DNA of 41,284 nucleotides from Luteimonas saliphila (lineage in GTDB: Bacteria; Pseudomonadota; Gammaproteobacteria; Xanthomonadales; Xanthomonadaceae): the NCBI RefSeq assembly GCF_016774335.1, contig NZ_JAETWA010000046.1, forward strand, positions 302,465-343,748, in the 5' to 3' direction. Below, in pieces: positions 1 through 9,086 of the stretch (within the stretch, counting starts at the first letter, position 1; every line of letters begins with the position of its first letter). A program made the translations under genes and the position numbers. The notes under the pieces are model-generated. The model saw only the letters and a program-made list of their open reading frames with translations. It was not told the origin of the DNA and ran no database searches.

Positions 1-23
1 GGCGCGACCACGGCGCCCCCGAA

Positions 24-938
24 TCACGCGAGCCGCTGCAGCACGTACGCCCATGCCGGAAGCGTCGCCATCGCCAGCACGATGCCGTAGCCGACCATGG
101 CCGCGGCCAGGCGTGGCGCCAGGCCATGCGAGATCGCCAGCGCCGCGGCGGTGATCATCGGCGGCATCGCCGATTCCAGCACCGCCACCTGCAGCACGTC
201 GCCGCGCAGGCCGACACCCAGCGCCAGTGCCAGCGACAGCGCCGGCAGCAGTGCCAGCTTGAGCAGCAGGCCGGTGGCCAGTGGCGCGATCTCGTCGCGC
301 GGCAGCTTCAGCTGGATCGTCAGCCCGACCGCCAGCATCACCAGCATCAGCAGCACGCCCGACAGCCGCTCCAGCGCGGACGCGATCCAGTCCGGGGGCT
401 GTTCGGGCATCAGAGTCAGGCCGAACGCGAGCGCCCACATCGGCGGAAAGCGCGCGATGCGCAGCGCGACCTCGCGTTTCGTCGGCGGATGTTCGCCGCC
501 GTAGCGCGCGAGCACCACCAGTCCGAGCGTGGACAGCATCACGAAGGTGCCGAACTGGTCGTAGACCACCGCGTAGGGCAACGCCTGCGCGCCGAGCAGC
601 GCCTGCACCATCGGGTAGCCGATGAAACTGGTGTTGCCGAGCATCGTGCACAGCAGCAGCACCGCGAACTCGTCGCGGCGCAGCCGCAGCCGCGGCGACA
701 GCAGCCGCAGCAGCGCCCAGGTGGCGCCCGCCAGCGCCCACGGCACCAGCACCAGGCCCAGCAGCGAGACATCGAAGCGCAGCCGCGGCACGTGGATCAG
801 GATCGCCGCCGGCAGGCACACGTACAGCACCACCAGGTTCAGCGTCTCGGCCGCGTTTCCCGGCAGCACGCGCAGGCGCGCGAACGCCATGCCCAGGGCC
901 AGCATCGCCAGCATCAGTGCGAACGCGTCGAAGGCCAT
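24..938 (-). CDS. AEC-family (auxin efflux carrier-like) permease
   Basis: A 304-residue, very hydrophobic inner-membrane protein with about nine or ten membrane segments in two halves. This is the length and layout of the AEC/PF03547 carrier family. The segment near residues 98-112 (GNTSFIGYPMVQALLG) matches the family's conserved N-x(4)-G-x-P region in the broken helix that lines the transport path. Family members move small organic anions or are of unknown substrate, and nothing here fixes the substrate. The ATG at 936-938 is the first good start and the stop at 24-26 is complete. It lies downstream of putA on the same strand, with a hairpin between them, so it is probably a separate unit. 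The family is fairly sure, the substrate unknown. Confidence 0.85.
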   Translation of the reverse strand: MAFDAFALMLAMLALGMAFARLRVLPGNAAETLNLVVLYVCLPAAILIHVPRLRFDVSLLGLVLVPWALAGATWALLRLLSPRLRLRRDEFAVLLLCTMLGNTSFIGYPMVQALLGAQALPYAVVYDQFGTFVMLSTLGLVVLARYGGEHPPTKREVALRIARFPPMWALAFGLTLMPEQPPDWIASALERLSGVLLMLVMLAVGLTIQLKLPRDEIAPLATGLLLKLALLPALSLALALGVGLRGDVLQVAVLESAMPPMITAAALAISHGLAPRLAAAMVGYGIVLAMATLPAWAYVLQRLA

Positions 939-987
939 CGGTGGCCGTCACTCCGGGTGGGGAAGCGACATCATAGGCAGTGCCGTC

Positions 988-1016
988 GGGTGCGCCATCC
1001 GTCCTTCGGCGCACCC
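988..1016 (-). terminator. Hairpin after putA, possible terminator
   Basis: A perfect 9-bp inverted repeat (GGGTGCGCC and GGCGCACCC) around an 11-base loop, 83 bases past the putA stop. No clear T-run follows on the minus strand, so factor-independent termination is only possible. Confidence 0.4.
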
Positions 1017-1098
1017 GTGGCCGTGCGGCGCGCATGCCCGGATTCGGTCCCGCGCAGTCCGGTCGTGCGCGGGGTCGACGCGATTCGCGGCGACGCCG

Positions 1099-4000
1099 CT
1101 ATTCGCCGAGCGTGAGCAGGCTCGCGTTGCCGCCCGCCGCGGTGGTGTTGATGGTCACCGTCTTCTCGGTGGCGAAGCGCGGCAGGTAGTGCGGGCCGCC
1201 GGCCTTGGGGCCGGTGCCGGACAGGTTCTGGCCGCCGAACGGCTGCACGCCGACCACCGCGCCGATCTGGTTGCGGTTGACGTAGATATTGCCGACCTTC
1301 GCGCGCTGCACGATCCGCTCCACGGTCTCGTCGATGCGCGAATGGATGCCGAGCGTGAGTCCGTACCCGGTGGCGTTGATCGCATCGATCACGGCGTCGA
1401 GCGCATCGGCCTTCCAGCGGATCACGTGCAGCGCCGGCCCGAAGTTCTCGCGGGTGAGCTGCGACAGCGATGCGAGCTCCCACGCGCGCGGCGCGAAGAA
1501 GGTGCCGTGCTCCGTGGCAGGCCCGAGCGCCGCCTGCGCGATCGGTTTCGCGGCACCCTGCATGCGCGCGGCGTGCGCGTCGAGCTGACACTTCGCGTCG
1601 TCGTCGATCACCGGGCCGACGTCGGTGGACAGCCGCGCCGGGTCGCCCACCTGCAGCTCGGCCATCGCGCCCGCGAGCATGCCGATCACCTTCTCGGCGA
1701 TGTCGGCCTGCACGAACAGCACGCGTGCGGCGGAGCAGCGCTGGCCGGCGGAGGTGAACGCGGACGCCAGCGCGTCCTTCACCAGCTGCTCGGGCAGGGC
1801 GGACGAGTCGGCGATCAGCGCGTTCTGGCCGCCGGTCTCGGCGATCAGGGTGGCGATCGGCCCGGACTCGCGCGCGGCCAGAGCGCGGTTGATCGCGCGC
1901 GCGGTCTCGGTGGAGCCGGTGAAGGCGACGCCCGCCACGCGCGGATCGGCGGTCAGCGCGGCGCCGACGGTGGCGCCGTCGCCCGGCACGAACTGCAGCA
2001 CAGGTTCCGGCACGCCGGCCTCGTGCAGCAGCTTCACCGCATGCCAGCCCACCAGGTTGGTCTGCTCGGCGGGCTTGGCGATCACGCTGTTGCCCGCGGC
2101 GAGCGCCGCGGCCACCTGCCCCGCGAAGATCGCCAGCGGGAAGTTCCACGGGCTGATGCACACGAACACGCCGCGGCCGGCCAGTTGCAGCGCGTTGGAT
2201 TCGCCGGTCGGGCCGGGCAGCGGCATCGGCGCGAAATCGTGGCGGGCCTGGCCGGCGTAGTAGCGCAGGAAATCCACCGCCTCGCGCACCTCGGCGACGC
2301 CGTCGGGGATGGTCTTGCCGGCTTCCTTCGTGCACAGCGCGATGAATTGCGGCATGCGCTGCTCGAGCAGGTCTGCGGCATGCTCCAGGATCGCCGCGCG
2401 CGATGCGGCCGGCGTCGCGTCCCACGCCGGCTGGGCGGCGACCGCATTGCGCAGGGCCTGTTCGACCGTCGCACCGTCGGCGGCCTGCCACTGGCCGATG
2501 CGCTGGCGGCGATCGGCAGGATTGGTGACCGCGATGTCCGGGCCGGCGGTGGTCGCGCCCGGCACCAGCGGCGCGGCGCGCCAGCCACGTTCGCCGGCAT
2601 CGGCGACGGCGGCGTCGACCCGTTCGGCAAGTGTGCGTAACTGGTCGTCGTCGGCGAGGTTGAGACCCATGGAATTGCTCCTTTCGTCGTGCCCGTTCGA
2701 TGCCGCGTGGCTGCGGTACAGGTCGACCGGCAACGGGATGCGCGGATGCGCGATGGCGTCGAAGCCGGCGACGACCTCCACCGGATCGCGCACCAGGTCG
2801 TCGATCGACACGTCTTCGTCGCTGATGCGGTTGACGAAGCTGGAATTGGCGCCGTTCTCCAGCAGCCGGCGCACCAGGTACGGCAGCAGGTCCTCGTGCG
2901 AGCCGACCGGCGCGTAGACGCGGCACGGCACGTCGAGGCGGTCGGCGGGGATCACCTCGGCGTAGAGATCGTCGCCCATGCCGTGCAGCTTCTGGAATTC
3001 GTAGGGGTGCGCCCGCTCCGTTCCGCGCGCGCGCGGGAGCAAGGCAGCCGCCATCGTGTGGATCGCCGCGATGGTCTGCGCGTTGTGGGTGGCGAACATC
3101 GGGTAGATCGCATCGGTGTTCGACAGCAGCCGCACCGCGTTCGCGAGGTAGCTCACGTCGGTATTGGGCTTGCGGGTGAATACCGGATAGCCCGGCAGCC
3201 CGTCGACCTGGGCGCGCTTGACCTCGCTGTCCCAATACGCGCCCTTGACCAGCCGCACCGGGATGCGGCGGCCGTGGCGGCGGGCGAGGTCGGCGATCCA
3301 GTCGATCACGAACGGCGCGCGCTTCTGGTAGGCCTGGACCACGATGCCGAAGCCGTGCCAGCCCTCGAGCAGCGGGTCGCTCCACGCGCGCTCGATCACG
3401 TCCAGCGACAGCTCCAGCCGGTCGGCCTCCTCGGCGTCGATGGTCAGGCCGATGTCGTGGCCCTTGGCCTGCCGCGCCAGCTTCAGCAGCCGCGGCGCGA
3501 GTTCGGCCAGCACGCGGCCGCGCTGCGCATGCTCGTAGCGCGGGTGCAGGGCCGAGAGCTTGACCGAGATCGACGGCGCGGCGATCTCGTCGGCAACGTG
3601 TCCTCCGGAAGCGCGTCCGCTGGCGCCGATCGCATCGATCGCCTCGCTGTAGGCCTTGAGATAGCGATCGGCGTCGGCCTGCGTGAGCGCCGCCTCGCCG
3701 AGCATGTCGAACGAGTAGCGGTAGGCGGCATTGGCGCCCTTGCGCGAGCGCGCCAGCGCCTCGCCGATGGTCCGGCCCATCACGAACTGGTGGCCCATGA
3801 TCCGCATCGCCTGGCGCACCGCCAGCCGGATCACCGGCTCGCCGACGCGGCCCACCAGCCGCTTGAAGGCGTTGTGCACGTCGCGCCGGGTGTCGTCGGC
3901 CAGATCCACCAGGTGTCCGGTCAGCATCAGGCCCCAGGTCGAGGCGTTGACCAGCACCGAATCGGACTGGCCCACGTGCTTCTTCCAGTCCGCCTCGCCG

Positions 4001-4380
4001 AGCTTGTCGCGGATCAGCTTGTCGGCGGTGTCCTGGTCGGGGATGCGCAGCAGCGCCTCGGCCACGCACATCAGCAGCACGCCTTCCTCGCTGCCCAGGT
4101 CGTACTGGCGCATGAAGGCCTCGATCGCGCCCTGGTCCCGGGTCCGCGCACGCACACGGCGGACGAGGTCGGTGGCGGTGGCGTGGATCGCCGCGCGGTC
4201 GGCGTCGCCCCAGCCGGGGACGGGCTGGCGTGCGACCGCGAGCAACTCGCGCACGTGCGCGGATTCGTCCAGGGCCCAGCCGGCGGTGATCGCCGCGCGC
4301 AGGGGCGAGGGGGGCGGCGGGGCGTCCGACGGGCCGGAGGGGTCGGTCGCCGGGGCGGGCGGGTCGTTCGAAGGAGGCAT
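1099..4380 (-). CDS. putA: Bifunctional proline dehydrogenase / L-glutamate gamma-semialdehyde dehydrogenase PutA
   Basis: 1093 residues from the ATG at 4378-4380. It oxidises proline to P5C with FAD, then the semialdehyde to glutamate with NAD+, channelling the intermediate. The FAD barrel shows SISVKLSALHPRYE (about residue 270), RLVKGAYWDSEVKRAQ (about 373), ATHNAQT and EFQKLHGMGDDLY. The aldehyde dehydrogenase half shows SPWNFPLAIF (about 742), FTGSTETAR, ETGGQNA with the catalytic Glu (about 845) and SAGQRCSAARV with the catalytic Cys (about 880). It ends in the conserved FGGQNLSGTGPKAGGPHYL. There is no ribbon-helix-helix domain at the N-terminus, so it should not repress its own gene as the E. 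coli protein does. The N-terminus is a low-complexity Pro/Ser stretch. A GTG further upstream at 4524 would add an unlikely Pro/Arg-rich extension. Confidence 0.97.
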   Translation of the reverse strand: MPPSNDPPAPATDPSGPSDAPPPPSPLRAAITAGWALDESAHVRELLAVARQPVPGWGDADRAAIHATATDLVRRVRARTRDQGAIEAFMRQYDLGSEEGVLLMCVAEALLRIPDQDTADKLIRDKLGEADWKKHVGQSDSVLVNASTWGLMLTGHLVDLADDTRRDVHNAFKRLVGRVGEPVIRLAVRQAMRIMGHQFVMGRTIGEALARSRKGANAAYRYSFDMLGEAALTQADADRYLKAYSEAIDAIGASGRASGGHVADEIAAPSISVKLSALHPRYEHAQRGRVLAELAPRLLKLARQAKGHDIGLTIDAEEADRLELSLDVIERAWSDPLLEGWHGFGIVVQAYQKRAPFVIDWIADLARRHGRRIPVRLVKGAYWDSEVKRAQVDGLPGYPVFTRKPNTDVSYLANAVRLLSNTDAIYPMFATHNAQTIAAIHTMAAALLPRARGTERAHPYEFQKLHGMGDDLYAEVIPADRLDVPCRVYAPVGSHEDLLPYLVRRLLENGANSSFVNRISDEDVSIDDLVRDPVEVVAGFDAIAHPRIPLPVDLYRSHAASNGHDERSNSMGLNLADDDQLRTLAERVDAAVADAGERGWRAAPLVPGATTAGPDIAVTNPADRRQRIGQWQAADGATVEQALRNAVAAQPAWDATPAASRAAILEHAADLLEQRMPQFIALCTKEAGKTIPDGVAEVREAVDFLRYYAGQARHDFAPMPLPGPTGESNALQLAGRGVFVCISPWNFPLAIFAGQVAAALAAGNSVIAKPAEQTNLVGWHAVKLLHEAGVPEPVLQFVPGDGATVGAALTADPRVAGVAFTGSTETARAINRALAARESGPIATLIAETGGQNALIADSSALPEQLVKDALASAFTSAGQRCSAARVLFVQADIAEKVIGMLAGAMAELQVGDPARLSTDVGPVIDDDAKCQLDAHAARMQGAAKPIAQAALGPATEHGTFFAPRAWELASLSQLTRENFGPALHVIRWKADALDAVIDAINATGYGLTLGIHSRIDETVERIVQRAKVGNIYVNRNQIGAVVGVQPFGGQNLSGTGPKAGGPHYLPRFATEKTVTINTTAAGGNASLLTLGE

Positions 4381-4702
4381 GGACGGGCCAGGAGGGCGCC
4401 GGGGCGTCGGGCCGGAGGCACCGGGCCAACGGCACGCCTGGAGGCGCGGGACCGGACCATTGTCGCCGCCAGGGCGTGTGCGCGGATTGAACGATTCCCG
4501 CGCCGGGTCCGCGGGCGCCGGCACAACCGCGCCGGGTGTGGCGCAGGACGCCCGGGCGAATGGTCCCGGACACGGCCAAGTCGGCCGGGTGGACCCGCCT
4601 GTGCGGGCCGGCGGCCGTCCGCGGATGGCGCGACCAATGCAGCCCGGCGCGGTGCGCGCAAGGCGGCGCGGGGGCGGGAAGGCGGACGCTGCCGCGGCGC
4701 GC
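4381..4702. other. Intergenic region upstream of putA
   Basis: 322 bases between putA and the AraC-type regulator, both on the minus strand. It must hold the putA control region. I see no clear -35/-10 pair, operator palindrome or small gene in this extremely GC-rich sequence. Confidence 0.4.
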
Positions 4703-5419
4703 TCAGTCGGCGCGCAACCTCCGGTACGCGCCCGGCGTCATCCCCACCAGGGCCACGAAGCGCCGCGTGAACGCGCTCTGGTCGCTGAAGCCGCAGGCCT
4801 GCGCGATCCCGGCGATGCTGCCGGGGCCCTGCAGCCGGTGCATCGCGGCCTGGATCCGGATCCGGGACAGCAGTTGCAGCGGGGTCAGCTGGAACACCTT
4901 CTGGAAGCTGCGCTCGAGCTTGGACTCGGAGAAGCCGGTGACCGCCCGCAGGTCCCGGACGCGGACGTTGCCCGGGTAATGCCGGTTCATGTGCACCAGC
5001 GCCTCGCGCAGCGAGCGGTAGTCGTCCTCCAGGCCCTCGCGGCTGGCGAGGTCGCGGGAGATGCCGACCAGCCCGACCACCGCGCCGGCCACCCGCAGTG
5101 GCCGTTTGCAGGTCAGGCACCAGCCCGGCTCCTGGTCGGAGAACAGGTGCTGCTCGAGCAGGCTGTCGATCACCGCGCCGGCCAGCACCTGCTGGTCCTG
5201 CAGGCCGTAGTCGGCCGCCAGCCCGCCCGGGTACACGTCGCCGGCGCGCTTGCCGATGATGTCGCGCCGCGAACGCAGGCCCAGCCGTCGCAGCATCGTG
5301 GCGTTGACATGGGTGTAGCGGCCTTCGCGGTCCTTGATGAAGAACAGGACCTCGGGGATCGCATCGAACAGGGCCTCGACCTCGGCGGCGTCCAGCGCGG
5401 GCGGAGCGGGCTTGTTCAT
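4703..5419 (-). CDS. PAS-domain AraC-family transcriptional regulator
   Basis: 238 residues from the ATG at 5417-5419. Residues about 12-125 look like a PAS sensor (DAIPEVLFFIKDREGRYTHV, then a two-cysteine LTCKRP segment). Residues about 135-235 are an AraC double helix-turn-helix, with FSESKLERSFQKVF and the family signature ACGFSDQSAFTRRFVALVG. PAS/AraC fusions of this size sense a small ligand or metabolite and activate nearby genes. It sits directly upstream of putA on the same strand, so a role in proline catabolism is plausible but inferred from position only. A longer reading from 5470 adds an Arg-rich stretch and looks wrong. Confidence 0.88.
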   Translation of the reverse strand: MNKPAPPALDAAEVEALFDAIPEVLFFIKDREGRYTHVNATMLRRLGLRSRRDIIGKRAGDVYPGGLAADYGLQDQQVLAGAVIDSLLEQHLFSDQEPGWCLTCKRPLRVAGAVVGLVGISRDLASREGLEDDYRSLREALVHMNRHYPGNVRVRDLRAVTGFSESKLERSFQKVFQLTPLQLLSRIRIQAAMHRLQGPGSIAGIAQACGFSDQSAFTRRFVALVGMTPGAYRRLRAD

Positions 5420-5747
5420 GTCGGGCAAGCGTCCTGCGCGCCCGCCGCGCCGGCGGGCAATGGGCGCCACGACCCGCGGGACCGGGATCGCGACCGTGGT
5501 CGGAGCAAGCCCGGATTCTATCCGTCGCGCCGCGCCCGCGCCGGCGTGCGAACGGTCTCGGCTTGCCCCTAAACCCCTGCGGCCGCTACCATTTGGAAGT
5601 TTTCGCGTGCCCGCAGGGCGGGCTCGCGACGTTCGCAGGCGGTATTCGTGGCGGCTTCCTCCGGACGTGGGGCGCCGCCGAGATTGAACTCGTTACCAGT
5701 TCGCTGGCGGCCGGCAGGCCGCAACCGATGACATTGGGGTCTAGGCA
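5420..5747. other. Divergent intergenic region before the cytochrome oxidase genes
   Basis: 328 bases between the start of the AraC-type gene (minus) and ctaC (plus). It should contain promoters for both. The second half (about 5570-5747) is less GC-rich and is the likely ctaC promoter and leader. No specific box or riboswitch could be assigned. Confidence 0.4.
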
Positions 5748-6698
5748 ATGATGCAGGCGCGTTTCTCGCGGTGGGGGTTGGCGGTTCTGGCGTCGTTGCC
5801 GTTTGCGGCGCTGGCCGCGGATCCGAAGCCGTGGCAGCTCAACATGGGACGGGGCGTCACCGCGTCCTCCCAGCACGCCTACGACGCGCACATGCTCGCG
5901 CTGATCATCTGCGTGGTCATCGGCATCATCGTGTTCGGCGCCATGGCCTACGCCATGTTCAAGTTCCGCCACTCGCGCGGCGCGGTGCCGGATACCGGCT
6001 TCACCCACAGCACCAGGCTCGAGATCGTCTGGACCGTCGTCCCGATCATCCTGCTGGTGATCATGGCGGTGCCCGCGACCGCCAAGCTGATCGCGATGTA
6101 CGACACCCGCGAGTCCGAGATGACCATCAAGGTCACCGGCATCCAGTGGATGTGGAAGTACGAGTACCTGGGCGAGGACGTGGTGCTGACCAGCCGCCTC
6201 GACCGCGAATCCGACCGCATCCGCCAGAGCGGCGAGCGCCCCGACGCCGCGACCAGCCCGCACTACCTGCTCGACGTCGACAACGCCCTGGTGGTGCCGA
6301 CCGACACCAAGATCCGCTTCGTGATCACCGCCGACGACGTGATCCACGCCTGGTGGGTGCCGGCGCTGGGCTGGAAGCAGGATGCGATCCCCGGGATCAT
6401 CAACGAGGCCTGGACCGAGATCCTGGAGCCGGGCACCTACCGCGGCCAGTGCGCGGAACTTTGCGGCAAGGACCACGGCTTCATGCCGATCGTGGTGCGC
6501 GCCGTGCCGCGGGCCGAGTTCGACCAGTGGCTGGCCGCGAAGAAGGCCAGCACGGCGCCGCCGGCCGATCCGTCGCTGGTGCCCGAGGGCGGCGACGGCA
6601 CCGCGCCGCGTTCGCTCGACCCGGACATGATCGAAGACGCGCAGCAGGGCGAGGAGCCCGCCGCCGCCGCTCCCGCCGACGCGCCCAGCGCCGGCTGA
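5748..6698 (+). CDS. ctaC: Cytochrome c oxidase subunit II
   Basis: 316 residues. It takes electrons from cytochrome c through the binuclear CuA centre and passes them to subunit I. An N-terminal signal peptide (ending near AALAAD) is followed by two membrane helices (about 48-70 and 92-113). The periplasmic cupredoxin domain has VIHAWWVP (about 197) and CAELCGKDHGFM (about 235-247), which supply the CuA ligands (His, two Cys, Glu, His, Met). The C-terminus is an acidic, Ala/Pro-rich tail without a fused cytochrome c domain. Two ATGs in tandem (5748, 5751) are possible starts. It is the first gene of the oxidase cluster, and ctaD follows 26 bases later. Confidence 0.97.
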   Translation: MMQARFSRWGLAVLASLPFAALAADPKPWQLNMGRGVTASSQHAYDAHMLALIICVVIGIIVFGAMAYAMFKFRHSRGAVPDTGFTHSTRLEIVWTVVPIILLVIMAVPATAKLIAMYDTRESEMTIKVTGIQWMWKYEYLGEDVVLTSRLDRESDRIRQSGERPDAATSPHYLLDVDNALVVPTDTKIRFVITADDVIHAWWVPALGWKQDAIPGIINEAWTEILEPGTYRGQCAELCGKDHGFMPIVVRAVPRAEFDQWLAAKKASTAPPADPSLVPEGGDGTAPRSLDPDMIEDAQQGEEPAAAAPADAPSAG

Positions 6699-6724
6699 CC
6701 GAATTCCGAAAGGCCCATCGTCCT

Positions 6725-8344
6725 ATGTCCACCCATACCGCCACTGCCGACCACCACCACGACGACCACGGCCATCGCCAGTCGTTCGTCGAACGCTGGT
6801 TCTTCTCCACGAACCACAAGGACATCGGCACGCTGTACCTGCTGTTCTCGTTCGTGATGTTCATCGTCGGCGCGGCGATGAGCGTGATCATCCGCACCGA
6901 GCTGGCGGTGCCGGGCCTGCAGCACGTCAGCCCCGAGTTCTTCAACCAGATGACCACCATGCACGCGCTGGTGATGATCTTCGGCGGGGTGATGCCGGCC
7001 TTCGTCGGCCTGGCCAACTGGATGATCCCGCTGCAGATCGGCGCGCCGGACATGGCGCTGCCGCGCATGAACAACTGGTCGTTCTGGATCCTGCCGTTCG
7101 CCTTCACCCTGCTGCTGATGACGCTGTTCCTGCCCGGCGGCGGCCCCGCCGGCGGCTGGACGCTGTACCCGCCGCTGTCGCTGCAGGGCGGCTACAACGT
7201 CGCGTTCGTGATCTTCGCCATCCACATGATGGGCATCAGCTCGATCATGGGCGCGATCAACGTCATCGCCACCATCCTCAACATGCGCGCCCCGGGCATC
7301 GACCTGCTGAAGATGCCGATCTTCTGCTGGGCCTGGCTGATCACCGCGTTCCTGCTGATCGCGGTGATGCCGGTGCTGGCCGGAGCGGTGACCATGCTGC
7401 TGACCGACAAGTTCTTCGCCACCTCGTTCTTCAACGCGGCCGGCGGCGGCGACCCGGTGATGTACCAGCACATCTTCTGGTTCTTCGGGCATCCCGAGGT
7501 CTACATCATGATCCTGCCGGCGTTCGGCATCGTCAGCGAGATCATCCCGACCTTCTCGCGCAAGCCGCTGTTCGGCTACCAGGCGATGGTGTACGCGACC
7601 GCCTCGATCGCGTTCCTGTCGTTCATCGTGTGGGCGCACCACATGTTCACGGTGGGCATGCCGCTGGGCGGCGAGATCTACTTCATGTTCGCGACCATGC
7701 TGATCGCGATCCCCACCGGGGTGAAGGTGTTCAACTGGGTGTCGACCATGTGGCGCGGCGCGCTGAGCTTCGAGTCGCCGATGCTGTGGTCGATCGCGTT
7801 CGTGATCCTGTTCACCATCGGCGGCTTCTCGGGTCTGATGCTGGCGATCGTGCCCGCGGACTTCCAGTACCACGACACCTACTTCGTGGTCGCGCACTTC
7901 CACTACGTGCTGGTGACCGGTGCGCTGTTCGGCATCATCGCCGCGGTGTACTACTGGTGGCCGAAGTGGACCGGGCGCATGTACAACGAGACCTGGGCCA
8001 AGGTCCACTTCTGGTGGACGATGGTGTTCGTGAACCTGCTGTTCTTCCCGCAGCACTTCCTCGGCCTGGCCGGCATGCCGCGCCGCATCCCGGACTACAA
8101 CGTGGTGTTCGCCGACTGGAACCTGATCAGCTCGATCGGCGCGTTCGGCATGTTCGTCACCCCGTTCATGATGTTCGCCGTGCTGTACCACTCGCTCAGG
8201 CACGGTGCGCCGGCCGCGGCGCGGGCCTGGGACAGCGCGCGCGGACTGGAGTGGACCGTGCCCTCGCCGGCGCCGCACCACACCTTCGGCACGCCGCCGG
8301 TGATCCGCCCGGGCGACCTGGCGCACGACGACGTGGCCCACTGA
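6725..8344 (+). CDS. ctaD: Cytochrome c oxidase subunit I
   Basis: 539 residues with twelve membrane helices. It is the catalytic subunit of an aa3-type proton-pumping oxidase, holding heme a and the heme a3-CuB site. The start is the ATG at 6725, giving an N-terminus with a His/Asp-rich stretch (ADHHHDDHGHR) before the first helix. Visible motifs are FFGHPEVYIM (about 252), with the CuB His and the cross-linked Tyr, WAHHMFTVG (about 303) with two CuB His, and HDTYFVVAHFHYVL (about 381-394) with the heme ligands. The same frame stays open far upstream inside ctaC, but that is a shadow. It lies between ctaC and a small gene that begins 7 bases later. Confidence 0.98.
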   Translation: MSTHTATADHHHDDHGHRQSFVERWFFSTNHKDIGTLYLLFSFVMFIVGAAMSVIIRTELAVPGLQHVSPEFFNQMTTMHALVMIFGGVMPAFVGLANWMIPLQIGAPDMALPRMNNWSFWILPFAFTLLLMTLFLPGGGPAGGWTLYPPLSLQGGYNVAFVIFAIHMMGISSIMGAINVIATILNMRAPGIDLLKMPIFCWAWLITAFLLIAVMPVLAGAVTMLLTDKFFATSFFNAAGGGDPVMYQHIFWFFGHPEVYIMILPAFGIVSEIIPTFSRKPLFGYQAMVYATASIAFLSFIVWAHHMFTVGMPLGGEIYFMFATMLIAIPTGVKVFNWVSTMWRGALSFESPMLWSIAFVILFTIGGFSGLMLAIVPADFQYHDTYFVVAHFHYVLVTGALFGIIAAVYYWWPKWTGRMYNETWAKVHFWWTMVFVNLLFFPQHFLGLAGMPRRIPDYNVVFADWNLISSIGAFGMFVTPFMMFAVLYHSLRHGAPAAARAWDSARGLEWTVPSPAPHHTFGTPPVIRPGDLAHDDVAH

Positions 8345-8351
8345 CGCCGCG

Positions 8352-8489
8352 ATGGCCAATCCCCCGACCCGGCCCGACGACGACACCGCCCTGCGCCGCA
8401 GGCGCGCGGTGCGTACGGCGATGGTCGTGGGCGGCATCGCGGTGGCGATCTACATCGCCTTCATCGCGTCCGGGGCGATCGGTCGATGA
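8352..8489 (+). CDS. Small cytochrome oxidase assembly-type membrane protein
   Basis: 45 residues: a hydrophilic N-terminus rich in Arg/Asp (residues 1-22) and one membrane helix (about 23-42). It begins 7 bases after ctaD, and its stop overlaps the start of ctaG (ATGA at 8486-8489), so the two should be translationally coupled. Very short single-helix proteins occur at this place in oxidase operons of Xanthomonadaceae and are named small assembly proteins. The assignment rests on position, size and the coupling, not on sequence motifs. Confidence 0.7.
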   Translation: MANPPTRPDDDTALRRRRAVRTAMVVGGIAVAIYIAFIASGAIGR

Positions 8490-9061
8490 GCGCGGGCAGG
8501 CTCGGCATCGCCAAGCTGGTCGGCATCTCGCTGGCCGCGTTCGCGTTCACCTTCTCGCTGGTGCCGCTGTACCGGATCGCCTGCGAGAAGGTGTTCGGCA
8601 TCCGCCTGGACAACACCGCGGCCGACGCCTCGGCCGTGGCCTCCGCGGTGCCGGACGAGCGCTGGGTGACGGTGGAATTCGACGGCACCGTGAACTCGAA
8701 GCTGCCCTGGGGCTTCCGGCCCAACGCCACCCGCATGCGCGTGCGCGTGGGCGAGCAGTACGAGGCGATCTACGCCGCGCACAACAGCGGCGACCGCGCG
8801 ATCGTCGGCAGCGCCACGCCGTCGGTGGCGCCGGCGCGCGCCTCGGGCTACTTCAGCAAGACCGAGTGCTTCTGCTTCACCGCGCAGACCCTGCAGGCCG
8901 GCGAGACCCGCGACCTGCCGGTGCGCTTCATCGTCGATCCGGCGCTGCCGCCGGACGTCAACACCATCACCCTGTCGTACACGTTCTTCAAGAACGACGC
9001 GCTCACCGACCGCCTCGCCGCGGCGGCGCCGTCGTCCACCGTGCCGCATTCGGCACCCTGA
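8486..9061 (+). CDS. ctaG: Cytochrome c oxidase assembly protein CtaG/Cox11 (CuB chaperone)
   Basis: 191 residues. It delivers copper to the CuB site of subunit I. An N-terminal membrane anchor (about residues 9-31) precedes a periplasmic immunoglobulin-like domain with the copper-binding pair in ECFCF (Cys128, Cys130), and [11 protein letters not shown] follows as in the family. The start ATG overlaps the stop of the small gene before it. ctaE begins 25 bases after its stop. Length and domain order are normal for the family. Confidence 0.95.
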   Translation: MSAGRLGIAKLVGISLAAFAFTFSLVPLYRIACEKVFGIRLDNTAADASAVASAVPDERWVTVEFDGTVNSKLPWGFRPNATRMRVRVGEQYEAIYAAHNSGDRAIVGSATPSVAPARASGYFSKTECFCFTAQTLQAGETRDLPVRFIVDPALPPDVNTITLSYTFFKNDALTDRLAAAAPSSTVPHSAP

Positions 9062-9086
9062 CCCACCGCAATCCGGACTTTTCGCC

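Noticed and set aside
971..4770. Very long open frames overlapping putA in other frames and on the other strand
   Set aside because: They are Arg/Ala/Gly/Pro-rich with no domain text; high GC removes stops. PutA's motifs fix the true frame.
6437..8437. Long minus-strand frame opposite ctaD
   Set aside because: His/Arg/Asp-rich mirror of a membrane-protein gene; ctaD is certain.
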